From: Symsagittifera roscoffensis
Lineage: Eukaryota > Xenacoelomorpha > Acoela > Convolutidae
DNA length: 64,000 nucleotides
Direction of reading: 5' to 3'
Assembly: GCF_963678635.1 (NCBI RefSeq)
Contig: NC_087068.1
Span: 28,274,318-28,338,317 of the forward strand
Part shown: positions 34,022 to 46,799 of the stretch, in pieces
Position numbering within the stretch: position 1 is the first letter of the stretch
How the letters are laid out: every line of letters begins with the position of its first letter
Notes under the pieces: model-generated
The model's database searches: none
Told to the model about the DNA's origin: nothing
What the model saw: the letters and a program-made list of their open reading frames with translations, nothing else
Translations under genes and position numbers: made by a program

Positions 34022-34984
34022 TCATTGAATATCAATCGTTCGGTCGTTCTCTAAATCGTAAACAAGCTGTTCTATTTTTCCTATTTTACCAAGAGATTCT
34101 TCGCTGAATCTTCGCACCAACTCCAAAGCATCAAAAGTTTCATATTGGAATCGTTTCAAGTCACTGTAAACACTCAACAATCCTGCAATGTATTCGTATG
34201 CACTATCTTTTTTGCTGAAGTCCTCAAAAAATATCAATTCTGGGTGATTTTCAGCCTCTTTGAAGAATATTTCGAGCAAGTGAGAACTTGCTTCTATGTC
34301 AACATTCGAATCATTCAGATCTGTTTCAGAATTTAATTCCCAGAGTGATTTCACTTGTAAAGTTGAAATAACAAACATGTAAATAACAACACCTTTAATA
34401 GCGTTCAGCCTAGTTGACCAAAATCGTTTTTCATTCGTTATGTGTTGATATTCGCCGGTAGTTTTGGAAACCGTGCATTCTTTTCTGTAAGGCATGTCTA
34501 AGCTTCGAACCAATTCTTCGTCGAATATTTCGTTTGCCAACATAAATCTCGCTTTCTCAAATCGAATTTGCTCTGCGCATGGAATTCTGTATCCAAATTT
34601 GTTTTCTAAAAACTGGAACATTTTGAAAACGAATTCGCGATTGTTTTTCACTTTATAAATATGAGTCAAAATACAGGAAAACAATCTTTTGTGTTCTGTG
34701 ATTCCCAGAGACTTCAGGTTTTTTTGAGGTCTGAAAACGTGTGTTTTCTGACTGCCAGTTATAAAAATTGTCATTTGCAGAAACAATTCGGGATCTTCAG
34801 AATCGCATACGTGACTCCACAAAACTTCGCTGTCTTTTGAAAGGTTTTGGAGGAATCCGGAACTTTCTTGGTCCACGGGAAAAGAACCAAGGAGTTCGTA
34901 CTCTTCACAAAAAGCGCGTGGAGGAGTCACTCGCTCGCAGTAGAGTCCGATCAAGTCTGCTTCCCCACAGTAAAATTGCTCATC
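34022..34984 (-). CDS. Gene A, terminal exon 7
   Basis: An open frame of 320 codons follows the acceptor TTCTTAG|GATGAG (34985) and ends in a stop at 34022. It starts DEQFYCGEADLIGLYCERV and reads as a mainly helical, soluble, charged domain (FLQMTIFITGSQKTHVF; EEYELLGSFPVDQESSG). It shows no transmembrane segment, zinc finger or enzyme motif that I can name. Codon use is less AT-biased than the surroundings and there are no internal stops. The 230-bp intron before it has a good donor (GCT|GTAAGT at 35214). I do not recognise the family. It is the only large folded-looking domain of the predicted protein, the upstream exons being low-complexity. Confidence 0.65.
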   Translation of the reverse strand, partial: DEQFYCGEADLIGLYCERVTPPRAFCEEYELLGSFPVDQESSGFLQNLSKDSEVLWSHVCDSEDPELFLQMTIFITGSQKTHVFRPQKNLKSLGITEHKRLFSCILTHIYKVKNNREFVFKMFQFLENKFGYRIPCAEQIRFEKARFMLANEIFDEELVRSLDMPYRKECTVSKTTGEYQHITNEKRFWSTRLNAIKGVVIYMFVISTLQVKSLWELNSETDLNDSNVDIEASSHLLEIFFKEAENHPELIFFEDFSKKDSAYEYIAGLLSVYSDLKRFQYETFDALELVRRFSEESLGKIGKIEQLVYDLENDRTIDIQ

Positions 34985-35214
34985 CTAAGAAGTTAAACAA
35001 AAAAACACATAAGTCAAAATAAATAAACTTCAATACTTCAAATTTTGAAAGAAAAGCACTGTTTCAGAACACTGATTAATGCAAAAAAAAGAAAAAGCTT
35101 AAAATTTACTTTCTAACTATGAAACACAATTGTAAGATTTCGTATCTGATAACACATACCACGACTAAAAAAAACACATCAGATTTGTACCACAGTTAGA
35201 GGGAAATAACTTAC

Positions 35215-35260
35215 AGCTCCAGTTACGAGATCAATAAAGTCAATGACCTCGTCATCGTCA
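35215..35260 (-). CDS. Gene A, small exon 6
   Basis: A 46-nt exon encodes DDDEVIDFIDLVTGA, ends at the donor GCT|GTAAGT and joins exon 7 in phase 0. The frame differs from that of exon 5, so a 50-nt mini-intron (35261-35310, GTCAAT...AATAAG) is proposed between them. It restores phase exactly, but its acceptor lacks a pyrimidine tract. A frameshift mutation or sequencing error is the alternative. Confidence 0.45.
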
Positions 35261-35310
35261 CTTATTTGTCATGAACTTGTGCCTCTGCAATTTTCCCTTC
35301 GGCTATTGAC

Positions 35311-35896
35311 CCGCTGAAACCCATTTTGTGGCTTTCAATCTGATTTTCAAAATTTTCAAAGCCCATAGTTCCTCCTTGGATTCCCTGATGGTCATTGTCT
35401 GGATAGTTAGTCTGAAACCCATTGCCGTAAGCAGTTTCGGTTTCGAATCCATTGTTGCCATTAAATAATCCATCAATCTGTTCGTCCTCATCGTCAAAAA
35501 AATCATCTACGCTTCTGCCTTGAGAAATCTTATTTTCAATTTCGCTTCTGTTTTCTTTAGCTACTTTCTGGTTTTCTTCGAGTAGATTTCTTTGGGAATT
35601 GATTTCATTTATCTTGCTTTTGGATTTGATTGAATCTTCGTTGCGGTTTTCTCGAACCTCAGACGATCCTAGAGCAATTTTCTTTTTCGGTGACAGCTGA
35701 GCGTTTTTTGCTTCCAAGTAGGCTGCCTCATCAAAATACACAAGTGGACATTCGTTTGCTTTGTACTCTTTGCGAAAATTGGGATATGGGATTAAGTTGT
35801 AGTCTTTAGTCGAGTGGTTCTCGTTGTCGGAGTTTGGCGGAAAAACGCACCAGCTTGGCTTAAACATGGGAGTCGAGATAAATGGACAGCAGACTA
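35311..35896 (-). CDS. Gene A, exon 5 (acidic, Asn/Gly-rich end)
   Basis: It follows a strong acceptor (TTTTGTTTTGTTTAG, with a pyrimidine tract) and is open for about 195 codons. It begins VCCPFISTPMFKPSWCVFPP and has a Lys/Glu/Asn-rich middle (EENQKVAKENRSEIENK). It continues with an acidic stretch (SVDDFFDDEDEQIDGLF) and ends in an Asn/Gly-rich segment (NGNNGFETETAYGNGF). If translation is extended upstream through the acceptor, the sequence mimics a signal peptide (LLLFCLVVCC), but no ATG exists there. The exon enters in phase 1, matching the end of exon 4. Confidence 0.6.
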
Positions 35897-36379
35897 CTAA
35901 ACAAAACAAAAGAAGCTGACTGCTACGCAATTAGTTGAATTGTATTTAAAAAAGCTTTAGTTTTGTAGTAAATGTAACGCCGGTTTGTTAATTTTTTCAA
36001 GGGAGGTTGGTTTTGCATGCAATTCAGTTTTTCCCCAAACACACTTTCAGTCGTGATTTAAGCTGCAAAAAAAATCGAACAATTCTTGTTCGCGAAAATC
36101 AGACCAATTTAGAGTGCAAGTCGCTTCATAATTAGTTTACCTGCAAATTTAGATTATTTAAGTTGTTTTAACGGCCTGGCGGAAGAGAAACTTCAGGCTT
36201 TAAAAGGCAGACGGAGGAGTATGCATACAATTTAAGCCGCTTAGTAATCAAAATAACTTGAATATATCAACATCCTAAAATCTAGTCCTATTGATCATCA
36301 TGAAAAAAAGACAGAAACATAGTTCTCCATATCAACACCTCTAAATATTATGACAGGTAAAAGATTCAGAAAGCCTTAA
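35897..36379. other. Gene A intron, 3' part, nothing recognised
   Basis: AT-rich intron sequence between exon 5 and the LINE remnant. No repeat copy or exon is identified. Confidence 0.4.
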
Positions 36380-39300
36380 AGTGGTCGACTCGATATACAG
36401 CATCTGCTGCCTGCAAATGACACAACTTCAACTTCCCGACAACAGGGAGCGCCGACTGCGCGTAAATCCCGGGTTTTTGGGTTCGGAGCATCTGAAGACG
36501 GCCAGGTTGCTCCGTCTACTAATTTTCATTGTCCTCCTCAGTTCCCGTATTAATCCCAACCAGCTGCCTAAACTTATTTATCTTGTAACAAAGCCACTAA
36601 TCGAACTCAACCTAAGGTGTCAAGGCACATATGCGGGTGGATCCACTTTAAATGCAGTGGACTCACGTGTCTCAAAGACCATCATCGATTCTACTGCTCA
36701 CACTGCTCCAACCACTATATAATTTCTCTCCCCGTTACTGAAAGAACTAACCCCTTAGGTAGTAATATGAACTGTCATTACTAATCCACCAACAAAACTA
36801 ACAACACACCAACTGACCCACACATAGATCCCACCTTAAACGCTCCCTAGTTTTTTAACTCGAACCTTAGGACACAACAGCAACATTTGAAACTCTTTTA
36901 ACCCCATGATTTCATGGAATGCCGTCAACTCTCTTAGCCCCGTTAACTTGAAATTTCAAATCTTTTGATCATTTACAAATCAATTGCAATAGTATCTCAG
37001 GCAAAGAAAAAATCCATCTCGCAGTGTTCCAAGACACCGATTTGAAAACAAGCAGCCGAAAGCCACAAACTAGACCCTACTATACTTTACTCAGAAAATA
37101 TTGCAGAAAATAATGAGGGTGCCGGCCAGCTCATCGCTGTATATAACTCACTTGTGTACAAGGAGTTAGAAGGCTCCTAGTAATAAAGTCAAGGTCAGAA
37201 ACCACAACCTACAAAACTCGAACGTCTACATCCCTCCGCGCAGCAGCTGCCTAAGAGACTATAAAATTTCCATTAACCAATTCCTCGGAGAAGACAATAG
37301 TTTAATGCTGGAACGTAAATCCTCATTACCTAATGTGGAATTCAAACATTACGGAAGAAGCTAGAGGTAGCGCAATAACCAATGAAATCGTAAGCTCCTT
37401 TTCACTCCAATCAACAAATTTGACCAAAATACGATCCAGTATGATAGCTCAACATCACCAACGTCGCCATATCTATCACTTTGATCTTTATCTTTACTAC
37501 TGTCGATAAGCTAGCAACCTCAATTAAAATTAGGATCTGATTATCTGCCTATTTTAGCTCAACTTCTTTTGAGCAATGAAAACACTTTCTTTAAGGAAAC
37601 AAACTTACATCAAATTTAGTTAAAACCGATTGACGGAGTTTTAGTGATGAAATCGAACAGGCATTATAAGATGGAATTATCAGTGAAAAAATTACCAGAC
37701 ACGATTTCAGCGGCTGCTCGTCACCATAACCCCATCGGGTGTCACCATTTCTTTGTACTTGCTCTCCCAAAGGAACACAAATCCTTGGCATGGAAAACAA
37801 CCAGAATCGGCTTGATTATCCTTTTAAATCGAAACTTAGTGTTAGACATAGAAAATCAAAAATTAGCCGCAAAGAAAGAAAAAAATCACCACGCAGCATC
37901 CAGTAAGTTTTGGCAAAGAGTTCGCTCTCTCAACGGAGCGAAGTCTGTAGTAGTTAACCACCTTGATTATTTTAAAAGAAGAACTTTCTAAAGCAAAAAA
38001 AATCGCTAACGCAGTCAACGTACAATACACCCAACTTAGAAAACACGAATCAAGCAAGGGACAATGGCTGAATAAACGAAAAACCACCTAAGTCTCAAAA
38101 AGCAACATTTCATCGTTTGTCTGCTATCGTACGTTTCTGAAGCTTCTCCACATTTCCAACGTACCCGAAGGCATTGTCAGGCAGACTTCAAAATGCCTTA
38201 GCTTTTTTTAAGAAATCATAAATCGACAACCAGGTTTGTCTGAACCGGAGTTCCTCGAGGTTCAGTTTTATCACCTACATTTTTTAAACTTTACATGAAT
38301 GATGCTCCTCTACGGTCTCCAATAAAACTTCATCCATGCGCATACAGTATCTAGCCCTATGTCCAATCCACTGACGTTGTAAAAGCATACGGTGTTTTAA
38401 GCAACTTTCTAATCAATTTTAAGTGTTCTCGTCTCCGAAAAATTAAGTGAGTTTATTTAGTTCCCACTGAAAATAGTTTAGCTGAAAACCCATTATAATT
38501 ATTGGATTTAACCCGTTATAATTAAAGAATTCCTCTGTTTTTCCAGTCGTGAAAAACCAAAAATACTTGGTGTATTTTTTTATCACTCACTTATTTTCGA
38601 GGAATAATGCAAGCAAAGCTCCATGACAGCCGCGTGCAGAAAATCGATTTTGAAAGTTCTTTCCGGTACAACCTGAGGTCATTCAAAAGAAACGTTGCTT
38701 GGGCGTACAAGACTCTAATTAGACCAATACTAGACTACTAATGCCCCGTTTGTTCGCACGCCGCAAGCGATTGCTCCCTGAACAGACTAAAAATCCTTCA
38801 AAACGCAACCTCTCCGCGTCGTGACAGGGTAATCGAGCATGAGCTTCATCGACTACCTCCATGCTGAACGTAACTTACTAACGGCGCCTCGACACTATAA
38901 TGGGTTATCCTCCCCAGTTTTACCTGAAACCATACTTCGACTTTCAACCCTTGCATTTTCTCCACAGGTTCCCCCTTCCCTGCTCGAATTCTCAAACCGA
39001 CTTTTAAATCATTTTTTGAAGACTAACTCGTCAAAACTTTTTCCGAAAGCAACGAGTTTAAATCTTTTGATGATAACAGCGATAGAAGTAAGAATAGTTT
39101 TTAACGTTTTAAACAACTAAAGTACATTCATAGAAAACATAACTTAACCATCCAAGATGCTCCCATCCCCAAACTGTGCCCTCTGGGAATTTCCTCGATC
39201 AAGCAACTGCTCACTCGATCAACACGGAGCATTTTAGCACAGCTAAGATCTCGGTACAGCCACTTTTTAGATGACTTACTGAATTAGAAATGACACTAAT

Positions 39301-39480
39301 GTCGCCCAAACTGCGCTCACTGTCCTGCTCACCACGCTACCATTCATTTGTCAACTGCCTTAAAAACCAGACAGAACTCACCCCAAAAGTCCAGTGGCTC
39401 TGGTCAGCTAAAGAAGCAAAATTTCTTAAAGTCGGACAAAGTTCAATTGAAGCGCCTCCTACAAAAACAACAATGTGACA
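36380..39480 (+). pseudogene. Decayed jockey/CR1-type LINE (endonuclease + RT)
   Basis: Fragments of one non-LTR retrotransposon lie in order on the plus strand. Near 37530 is KLGSDYLPILAQLLL, the end of the APE endonuclease, where the usual SDH motif reads SDY. The endonuclease-RT linker is FWQRVRSLNGAKSVVVNHL (37900-37965). The RT block VPRGSVLSPTFFKLYMNDAP (38243-38305) follows with a shift. Then come PKYLGVFFYHSL (about 38562) and AYKTLIRPILDY (38700-38742), the palm-thumb blocks. Many stops and frameshifts break it. The YADD catalytic box is unreadable near 38345. Upstream frames at 36381-36722 may be its ORF1 remnant. It sits antisense in the 10-kb intron of gene A. Confidence 0.8.
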
Positions 39481-39689
39481 GGTGAATATATTTGCTCTCA
39501 ATGTGTCCTTTGTTCTCGACAAAAATCAAACTAGTGTCCCAAATATCAAACTAGCTGGATGTACATTTTTGCTTTTTTTTAAATAGGAGGTACTGGTTCA
39601 AAATTTCAAAAACTAGACTTGACCCGACAGCTTTGTGGTTTCTCTACCAAATTAAGAAACTGGTGGCTAGTGTAGTGAGCACGTCAATA

Positions 39690-40740
39690 TCAATTTTGGC
39701 AGGTTAGTTTTCAATAAACGTGAAAAACATACCAAAAAACGGTTAAAGTGCAAAAAAAACCTTTTCTGAGGTCATACAGGGTTCACTTTTCCACCTTGAT
39801 CTTTCAAGTGAAGCATTCATTTGATAATTGGCGGTAAAAATTTTGAGAAAGAAAAAGCTTCCAAAAACAATCAAAATCTCAAACTTGTTTTCTCGAATGA
39901 TCTGAATCTCAAATTTGGCAGCGTAGTTTTCGAGAAGAATGAAAATCTGAAATTGGAATTTTCAGAAAAACATTACTGTTTTTCTACACAAATTGAAGAG
40001 TCTCCGCTTAGGCAGGAAAATTAACGCTACCTGTTCCTTCGATTGAACCCTGATTCTCAGATTTGACTGCAATGAATTGTTGAGAAAAGTCAAAAAGTTT
40101 CCAAGAACTGTCCCAAAAGTAAACCAAATTGTTTTCTCTGAAGATAACTCCGTTCTACAAAAAAAGGCAATACATGCTCATGCAGCGAAAAAAACTCGCT
40201 ACTTATTATTTCGATTAAACCATTAATCTCAGAGTTGGCGGGGTAGTTTTTGAGAAAGATCAAAGTTTTCAAAAATGGGTCGAAGTTTCAAAAATTTGAC
40301 TTTCACAAGGGCTTTAATTTTTTTCGGAACACATAGGGCGAGAAAAGTCAGAAAGTTGCAAAAAAACGGCCCAATACTTGTCTCTTTCGATAGCCACACT
40401 GTTTTCTTGAGAACTAGTGCGTAGCTGCATACACAGACAGGATCTCCAAAACCTTTTCCTTCTATTACACTTTGATCTCATATTGGGAATGTATTTTTTG
40501 AGAAAAGACGAAAAGTTTCACAAAAATGGTAAGAATGAGAAAAAAATTGAGATGATAACTTTTTTCCATTAAATTTCAAGCAAAGCCGGTTATGCAGTGA
40601 AGATACACACAATCAGTTCTTTTCATTAAAATAATAATCCCAATTTTGGCAGGGTAGTTTTCGGAGAAACAAAGGCTTTTATAAAACTACCAAAAAGCCA
40701 AAGGGCCTTTTCTGAGGCCATAACTTCTTCTTTAAAATTT
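39690..40740. repeat. Cluster of divergent ~150-300-bp repeats (family G)
   Basis: The phrase 'TTTGGCAGGGTAGTTTTCGAGAAA' recurs in imperfect form near 39700, 39915, 40235, 40485 and 40645, each followed by an AAAGTTTCAAAAA-like run. Copies also lie at 50690-51150. It is an old, irregular tandem array. Confidence 0.6.
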
Positions 40741-41559
40741 AAGGCGTAGTGGCTTATGATTGTTTTTATGCAGCAGGAACTTTGATTTGTTGAGCATAGA
40801 GGCAAAACTGAGCTTCGCACTACTTGCGATACAACAATTATAGAAAGAGTCCACCATGACGCTAAGCAAATTAGCAAACAGAACTACGAACAATGTTACT
40901 TTTGAAGAAGGCGGTGAAAAAACGATCAAAAAAGTTTTAAAAAAAAGTATTTTTTCGCGTTTGAACTTATTTAAAATTTTCAAAGAGGTCCTACAGGGGT
41001 TGAATTTTAATCGGCAAAGAAGCCGACAGAATTGAAGCCGACATCCAATAAACTGAAATTGAAGCTGGAAGTACTTGTTTGATATTTTCTATGAATACGT
41101 ACTGATGCAAAAACGGGCAATATAGGAAATTTAAACAAGCAAAAATTGAACAATTCACAAGTTGATGGCTTACCTTCAAAAAAAAGCAATAGGTCGAAAA
41201 ATTAATACTTTGAAAATTACTGAAATAACAAATTCTTATAAGTCAAAAGGTTGTTAAATGATTTAACGTGATACGTCTCTCGGCATCATCTTAATGGGCA
41301 TCTTTTTTCAAATTTTAATGGACATGAAGTTCAAAACTTTGCTAACTCAGTTACTGACCGGAAAGAAAATACGGAAGGAAAATCACCTTGAGAAAAGTGA
41401 CAACGGGGGGAGGGGGCAAATGATCACTCTTTAGCACCAATTAATTAAGACCATTTATCCACGGGGGAAAGGAACAACACAAGAGCTGTACAGCTCATCG
41501 CGGCGAACCGCTGTTGTGCCCCTGTTTAAGAACTACATGCATTTTTTTTTGGTTTGGGC

Positions 41560-41700
41560 TGGGTAATGTTGCTTCACCCTCAAGCAACGAGCACGGATCA
41601 TGGTGGGCCTCGAACATCCGACATTTCGATTGAGAGGCGGAGACGTAACCATTTCACCACCAAATTGACCAGCCGTTACCAGGCAAAAATGAATCCGCTC
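41560..41700 (-). repeat. tRNA-like SINE fragment (second SINE type)
   Basis: The minus strand reads a tRNA-like stretch with GGTGAAATGGTTACGTC (A-box region) and GATGTTCGAGGCCC (B-box region). A related piece at 52530-52600 carries GGCTCGAGACCCACC. It is too diverged and incomplete for a functional tRNA gene. Confidence 0.5.
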
Positions 41701-42519
41701 TAACTTAACGATTCAGGATCATGTGGCTAAAATGACACAGAAACAATTTTGAACTAAAATTGTCACATCAAATAATTTTTTTGACTCCGATTGGAAAAAA
41801 ACGAACATGTGTTGTAACAAGCATTGCTTGTCAAAGCAAAATTTGTCACTGAATTCTAGCTTCTAAAACTGATAGCGCATGTAAAAGAGGTGTTTGAGGA
41901 ATACAAACACTACCGAGTACAATTCTGTTTTCTGTTATAAAAACCGAGTTTTGGGTCGTAATTAGTGTAATATATAAAAAATGACTACTAGTTGCTCTAA
42001 ATTCTTCTGAAAAGACGAAATATTCACAACGTTTTATGTTTCAGAAATGCGTAAAAACAAATTTACTAAAACAGTTCGAATCACTACTGAAAGGCTTTGA
42101 ACGTCATATATAAATCACCACTAACAGACTATAATGCGTGTTGTCTGATTCTGTGAGCAAAACAAAACATATGAATCTAGTGATCGAAAAAACGTTAGGT
42201 TTATCCTATGCAACAATATAGAAAAACCTATTTGAAGTTGGGAAAGATCTTCGATTTTTTACATTTGCTTAAGGTTTGTTTTCAGAGACTGTTGAAAATT
42301 TTAAAATAGCAAAGACCTTTGGGGGCTATTCTCATGCGCAAAGGACCGAATGGGCGAAAAACTCGAGGGCGAAGGACCGAAAAAAAATTAGCCGAAAGTC
42401 AATTTTTAAAAAGAATCAAATGCCATTCAATTAAAATGAACTAGCGTGTAATGCACCACCGATGCTTCGAACTTTTGACAACTCAGGAAAAACAGAATAT
42501 AGTAGAAACCAGATCTACA

Positions 42520-44100
42520 GGCTTTTAGTGTACTCTGACAGCACCCAATTACATGGTTAGGAATTTCAAATTTTGAAGAAAAAAATTTCGTTAAGTTTTC
42601 TGAAATTTATTCGAAAAATCACAGAAGTCATATCTCGAAAATAACTAGAAGCCGAGCAGTCATATTTGTAGGCAAGATTCGCAATCCCTGAGAGTACCCT
42701 GAAATCATACAACTACAGGGTAAGGCATTTCAAATTTGAAAACAAAATAATTTAAATTTTTTGAAATTTTTTTTGAAAAAATCACAAAAAACGTCATTTC
42801 TCGAAAACTACAAAAAATTGAGTACTCATAACTGGAGGCAAGGTTCGCAACCCCTGAGAGTACTCTAATAGCGCCCAATTGCAGGGTTGGTAATTTCAAA
42901 CTTTAAAAAAAATGTTAAGTTTTCTGAAATTTTTTTGAAAAATCGCAAAAACGTCATATCTCGAAAACAGGGATTTGAGCAGTCAAATTTGAAGGCAAGA
43001 TTCGCAACTCCTGAGAGTACCCTGACAACACCAAACTACAAGGTTGAGAATTTCAAATTTTGAAGATAAAATGTTGCTTAAATTTATGAATTTTTTTTGA
43101 AAAAATCACAAAAAACGTGATTCACAAAAACGTCATTTCTCGAAAACTACAAAAATTTGAGCAGTCATAAATAGAGGCAAGGTTCGCAACCCCTGAGAGT
43201 ACTCTAATAGCCCCCAATTGCAGGGTTGGTAATTTCAAATTTTGAAGAAAAAAAATCGTTAAGTTTTCTGATCTCGAAAACAGGGATTTGAGGAGTCAAA
43301 TTTGAAGGCAAAGTTCGCAACTCCTGAGAGTACCATAACTACACCCAACTAAGGGTAAAGATTTTCAAATTTGAAAACATAATAATTTGAGTTTTTGAAA
43401 AATTTTGGAAAAATCACAAAAACGTCTATCTCGAAAACTGCAAAAATTTGAGCAGTCAAAACTGGAGGTAAGATTCGCAAGGTTCACAACCCCTGAGAGT
43501 ACTCTGATAGCCCCCAATTACAGGGTTGGGAATTTCAAATTTTGAAAAAAAAACATTCGTTAATTTTTCTGAAATTTTTTTGAAAAATCACAAAAAACGT
43601 CATATCTCGAAAACTACAAGGATTTGAGCATTCATATTTAGAGGCAAGATTCGAAACTCCTGAGAGTACCCTGAAAACACCCAACTATAGGTTACGGAAA
43701 TAAAAATATTAAAAAAACAAAGATAACTTAATTTTTTTATAATTTTTTGCAAAAAGTCACAAAAAACATCATATCTCGGAAACTACAGGAATTGAGCAGC
43801 CATAACTGGAGGCAAGGTTCGCAACCCCCTGAAAGAATTCTGATATCCCCCAACTACAAAGTTGAGAATTTCAAATTTTGAAGATAAAATTTTGCTTAAA
43901 TTTTCTGAATTTTTTTTTTGAAAAAGCACAAAAAACGTCATATCTCTAAAACTACAAGGATTTGAGCATTCATAATTGGAGTCAAGGTTCGCAACCCCCG
44001 AGAGTACCCTGACAGCACCCAACTGCAGGGTATTTCAAATTTTGAAAATAAAAACTAATTCAAATTTTTGAAAAAATTAAAAAACGCATAAAAGGATTTG
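42520..44100. repeat. ~165-bp satellite array with alternating (dimeric) units
   Basis: Ten units occur, marked by CCTGAGAGTACYCT at about 42526 (degenerate), 42690, 42856, 43011, 43194, 43327, 43496, 43664, 43830 and 44000; spacing is 133-183 bp. Units also share ACGTCATATCTCGAAAAC and GGAATTTCAAATTTTGAA. Units alternate between a type with GGCAAGGTTCGCAACCCC and AGTACTCT, and a type with GGCAAGATTCGCAACTCC and AGTACCCT. The basic period is therefore a dimer of about 330 bp. No coding potential. Confidence 0.85.
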
Positions 44101-44114
44101 AGCAGTCATAATTG

Positions 44115-44705
44115 GATGCAGGTGATATAAAAAAAGATAGAAAAGACGAAAGATAGAAAAAAAAACAGATAAAAGGAGAAAGATAAGGAGAACAAAAAGA
44201 TAGAAGAAAAGATAGAAAAAAAAGACAGAAAAGACCGAAAAAGAAGGCTCGAAAAAAAACAAAAAAAGATAAAAAAAAAGATAGAAAAGATCGAAAAAGA
44301 AGGCTCGAAAAAAAGACAAAAAAAATAGAAAATATCGAAAAAGAAAGATCGAAAAAAGAGGATCGAAAAAAGACAGAAAAGATAGAAAAAAAGATCGAAA
44401 AAGAAGGATCGAAAAAAAAGACAAAAAGATAGAAAAAAAAAGTGAAAAAGAAGGATGGAAAGAAGATAGAAAAAAAAAGATTGAAAAAGAAGGATCGAAG
44501 AAGAAGGATCGAAAAAAAAGACAAAGAAAGGATAGAAAAAAAGATGAAAGATCGAAAAAGAAGGATCGAATAACAGACAAAATTAAAGATAAAAAAAGAG
44601 AAAAAGGATCGAGAAAAGTCAAAAAAAAAGATAGTAAAAAATATAGAAAAAGAAGGATAGAAAACAAACAAAAAAAGATAGAAAACCCAGATAAAGAAAG
44701 ATTGG
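44115..44705. repeat. 600-bp polypurine tract, degenerate tandem repeat
   Basis: Almost pure A/G on the plus strand, built from phrases such as AGAAGGATCGAAAAAAAGAC and GATAGAAAA. It starts where the satellite ends, right after a truncated satellite unit. Minus-strand frames here (Phe/Leu/Ser-rich) are compositional artefacts. Confidence 0.85.
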
Positions 44706-44844
44706 AGACAACCGTTTGACAGCAGTACTATTTTATTAGCAAGTAAGAAAATCAAGTAAGATTTGAAAGAAAAGTTGTTAACAGAAAAAGTCTAGTTCCC
44801 GATTTCAAGACAATTGCTCTCGCAAGTTTAAAGAAGCCGAACTT

Positions 44845-45160
44845 AAAAAAGTCTTTTTTTGCGGTAACTAAGCCGACAAATTAAGCAGACAGACAATATT
44901 CTAAAACAGCAGAAAATTTTCATTTTGAAAAAAAAACAGGTCCCGACTGGAAGCAAACTCCCGAACTTAGTCGTCTCAACCATGGGTGTTACAACTTGGA
45001 AGAAAACTGAACCTTCAAAAATTCGGGCTAAAAAGCCGACAAAATTAAACAGACGGACGATAGTCCGAAAAAGCACAAAAATCCACATGTGGAATTGAGC
45101 AAAGTCTTTGCAGTCTCAAGCATGTGTGTTGCCGCCAGATGTGCCGGAGGGTTGAGTAAA
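44845..45160 (-). repeat. SINE family F ('TAAGCCGACAAA'), copy 1
   Basis: Contains TAAGCCGACAAATTAAGCAG, AAAAAAACAGGTCC and GCATGTGTGTTGCCGCCAGATGTGCCGGAGG. The same block order occurs near 46800-47180. A partly duplicated second copy of the head lies at 45030. Confidence 0.55.
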
Positions 45161-45882
45161 AATAGATTCTCACGAGCGAATTCTGTGAACAAATGTCTAG
45201 TACCCGGTTGCAACACCCTTGCTAATCACAAGGGTAAACATAACACTTCAATGGCGATACACACCATCACAATTTATAGGGAAAAAAAAGTTCGTAAATT
45301 GCAGTAAGAAGTGATTACATCAAAATGACTAACGTGTTTGAGGAAATTTTCCAGATGAAAACTTTTTTCTTTTCGCTATTTTGCTATCTTTTCTCCCTTC
45401 AGATCCGAGCGAATTGTCCACTTTCTCCCTTTCTCTATCTGACGTTCCTTCAAGGAAATTTCCGGTTCGGCTCTTCTACTTTCCCCCTCCTCTTGCATTT
45501 TTTTTTATTTTTAGCTTTTGTTCACGTTGTCCACCGGGCATAAAATTGATATATGAGTTAAATGTGAATCCAAACTTTCCAGAACAATTTTTTAAATTCC
45601 AATATCTACTTCTTATTTAAATTTGGTAAAAATAAGTATTCACATCTCAGTTTCCAAATAAAGATAATTTCGAAGAATGAAAAAAAACAGCAAACTGAAG
45701 AGTCTCATACTGATTTGCGAGTATTTCCATACTCACATTTTAACTCATATGCTCACGATATTCAATTATGAACACTTTTGCTCTCTTATACAACTTCGTA
45801 AAAAGAATGGTTACATCATAAAAATGATGCTTATTTCTGATAAAGGGGGGGGAGGGGTAGAAGAACCTCTTTATTTTTGCAC

Positions 45883-46054
45883 CTGATGCATGTAGAACTT
45901 CCGATTGAGACCTGATGACAAACCTGTCATCGTCATCCACAGATCCCATCGACGAATCATCAATATCAACCGGCTTGTCTATAGTACAAGGATCTGGGGC
46001 GAAATATTGCCCTCGGGAAAGCCTAGGGTCTTCTGATGACATCGCAGTTTGAGA
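45883..46054 (-). CDS. Gene A, exon 4
   Basis: It runs from acceptor TGTGCTTAG|TCTCAA (46055) to donor TCAG|GTGCAA (45882) and has 57 codons plus one base. The translation includes SSEDPRLSRGQYFAPDPC and VDIDDSSMGSVDDDDRF, acidic and protein-like. It enters in phase 0, as exon 3 leaves it, and exits in phase 1, as exon 5 requires. The intron to exon 5 is about 10 kb and holds the LINE and the satellites. Confidence 0.6.
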
Positions 46055-46499
46055 CTAAGCACAACCAAATATCAAGAACAAAAAGGAAAACAAATTCTTA
46101 TTTCCCGATCTAAATTCAAAATTAAATTTGGTAATTTATACATATCTTGGTTTCTTATCAACGTTAACATCAAAAATAAATTTTTGAACAAAAGGTGCTA
46201 ATACAGGTTCAGAATTTTAAAAACTATTTCAACAAATTATTTTCATTAAATTTTTTCTAAGTTTTCCCTCAAATCAAACCTATTTCAGCGAAAATATTAA
46301 CTCATGCGCTTGAAAAAAAAATACTTATCAGGACGCAAAGCTTCTCACCACTTGTGTCACAATTCTTTTTTCTTCAAGCGCATAATTGAAAGGTGATTGC
46401 ATGCTCTGTTTTCATTCGAAATAAACAAAGTTTGAAAATTTAAAATTTCTGTATTGCACTGTTGTATGAAACAAATGCCTTTTTTTTGCTTCAATTGAT

Positions 46500-46590
46500 G
46501 AATTAAACACATAGGCAAAGCGGAGCTTCGCATCAATTGCGATACCACAAAAAATAGCATGGCAGGCTAGCATACAGGAAAGGAAAGGAG
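46500..46590. repeat. GCGAAGC-arm repeat fragment
   Basis: Short copy of the AGGCAAAGCGGAGCTTCGCA arm followed by TTGCGATACCACA and GGCAGGCTAGC. Similar fragments lie at 28231, 40787, 47421, 50486 and 61147. The arm is shared with the end of the tRNA-derived SINE but is followed by different sequence. Confidence 0.6.
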
Positions 46591-46799
46591 AGCCACTAAG
46601 TCCAAAGAAAATAGAAAAATTTCCGAAGAAACCACAACCAAATATGTTGTCTGGAATGATGTTATATTTGCGAAAAACACGTCCAGAAACACATTCGACG
46701 GCGTTTGATGAAAATTCATTTTTGAGCGAGAATTGTTGACATGAAAAACTGTGAAGTATAAATCATTTGAAGTATTACCTCGAACGACTCAAAATTAGT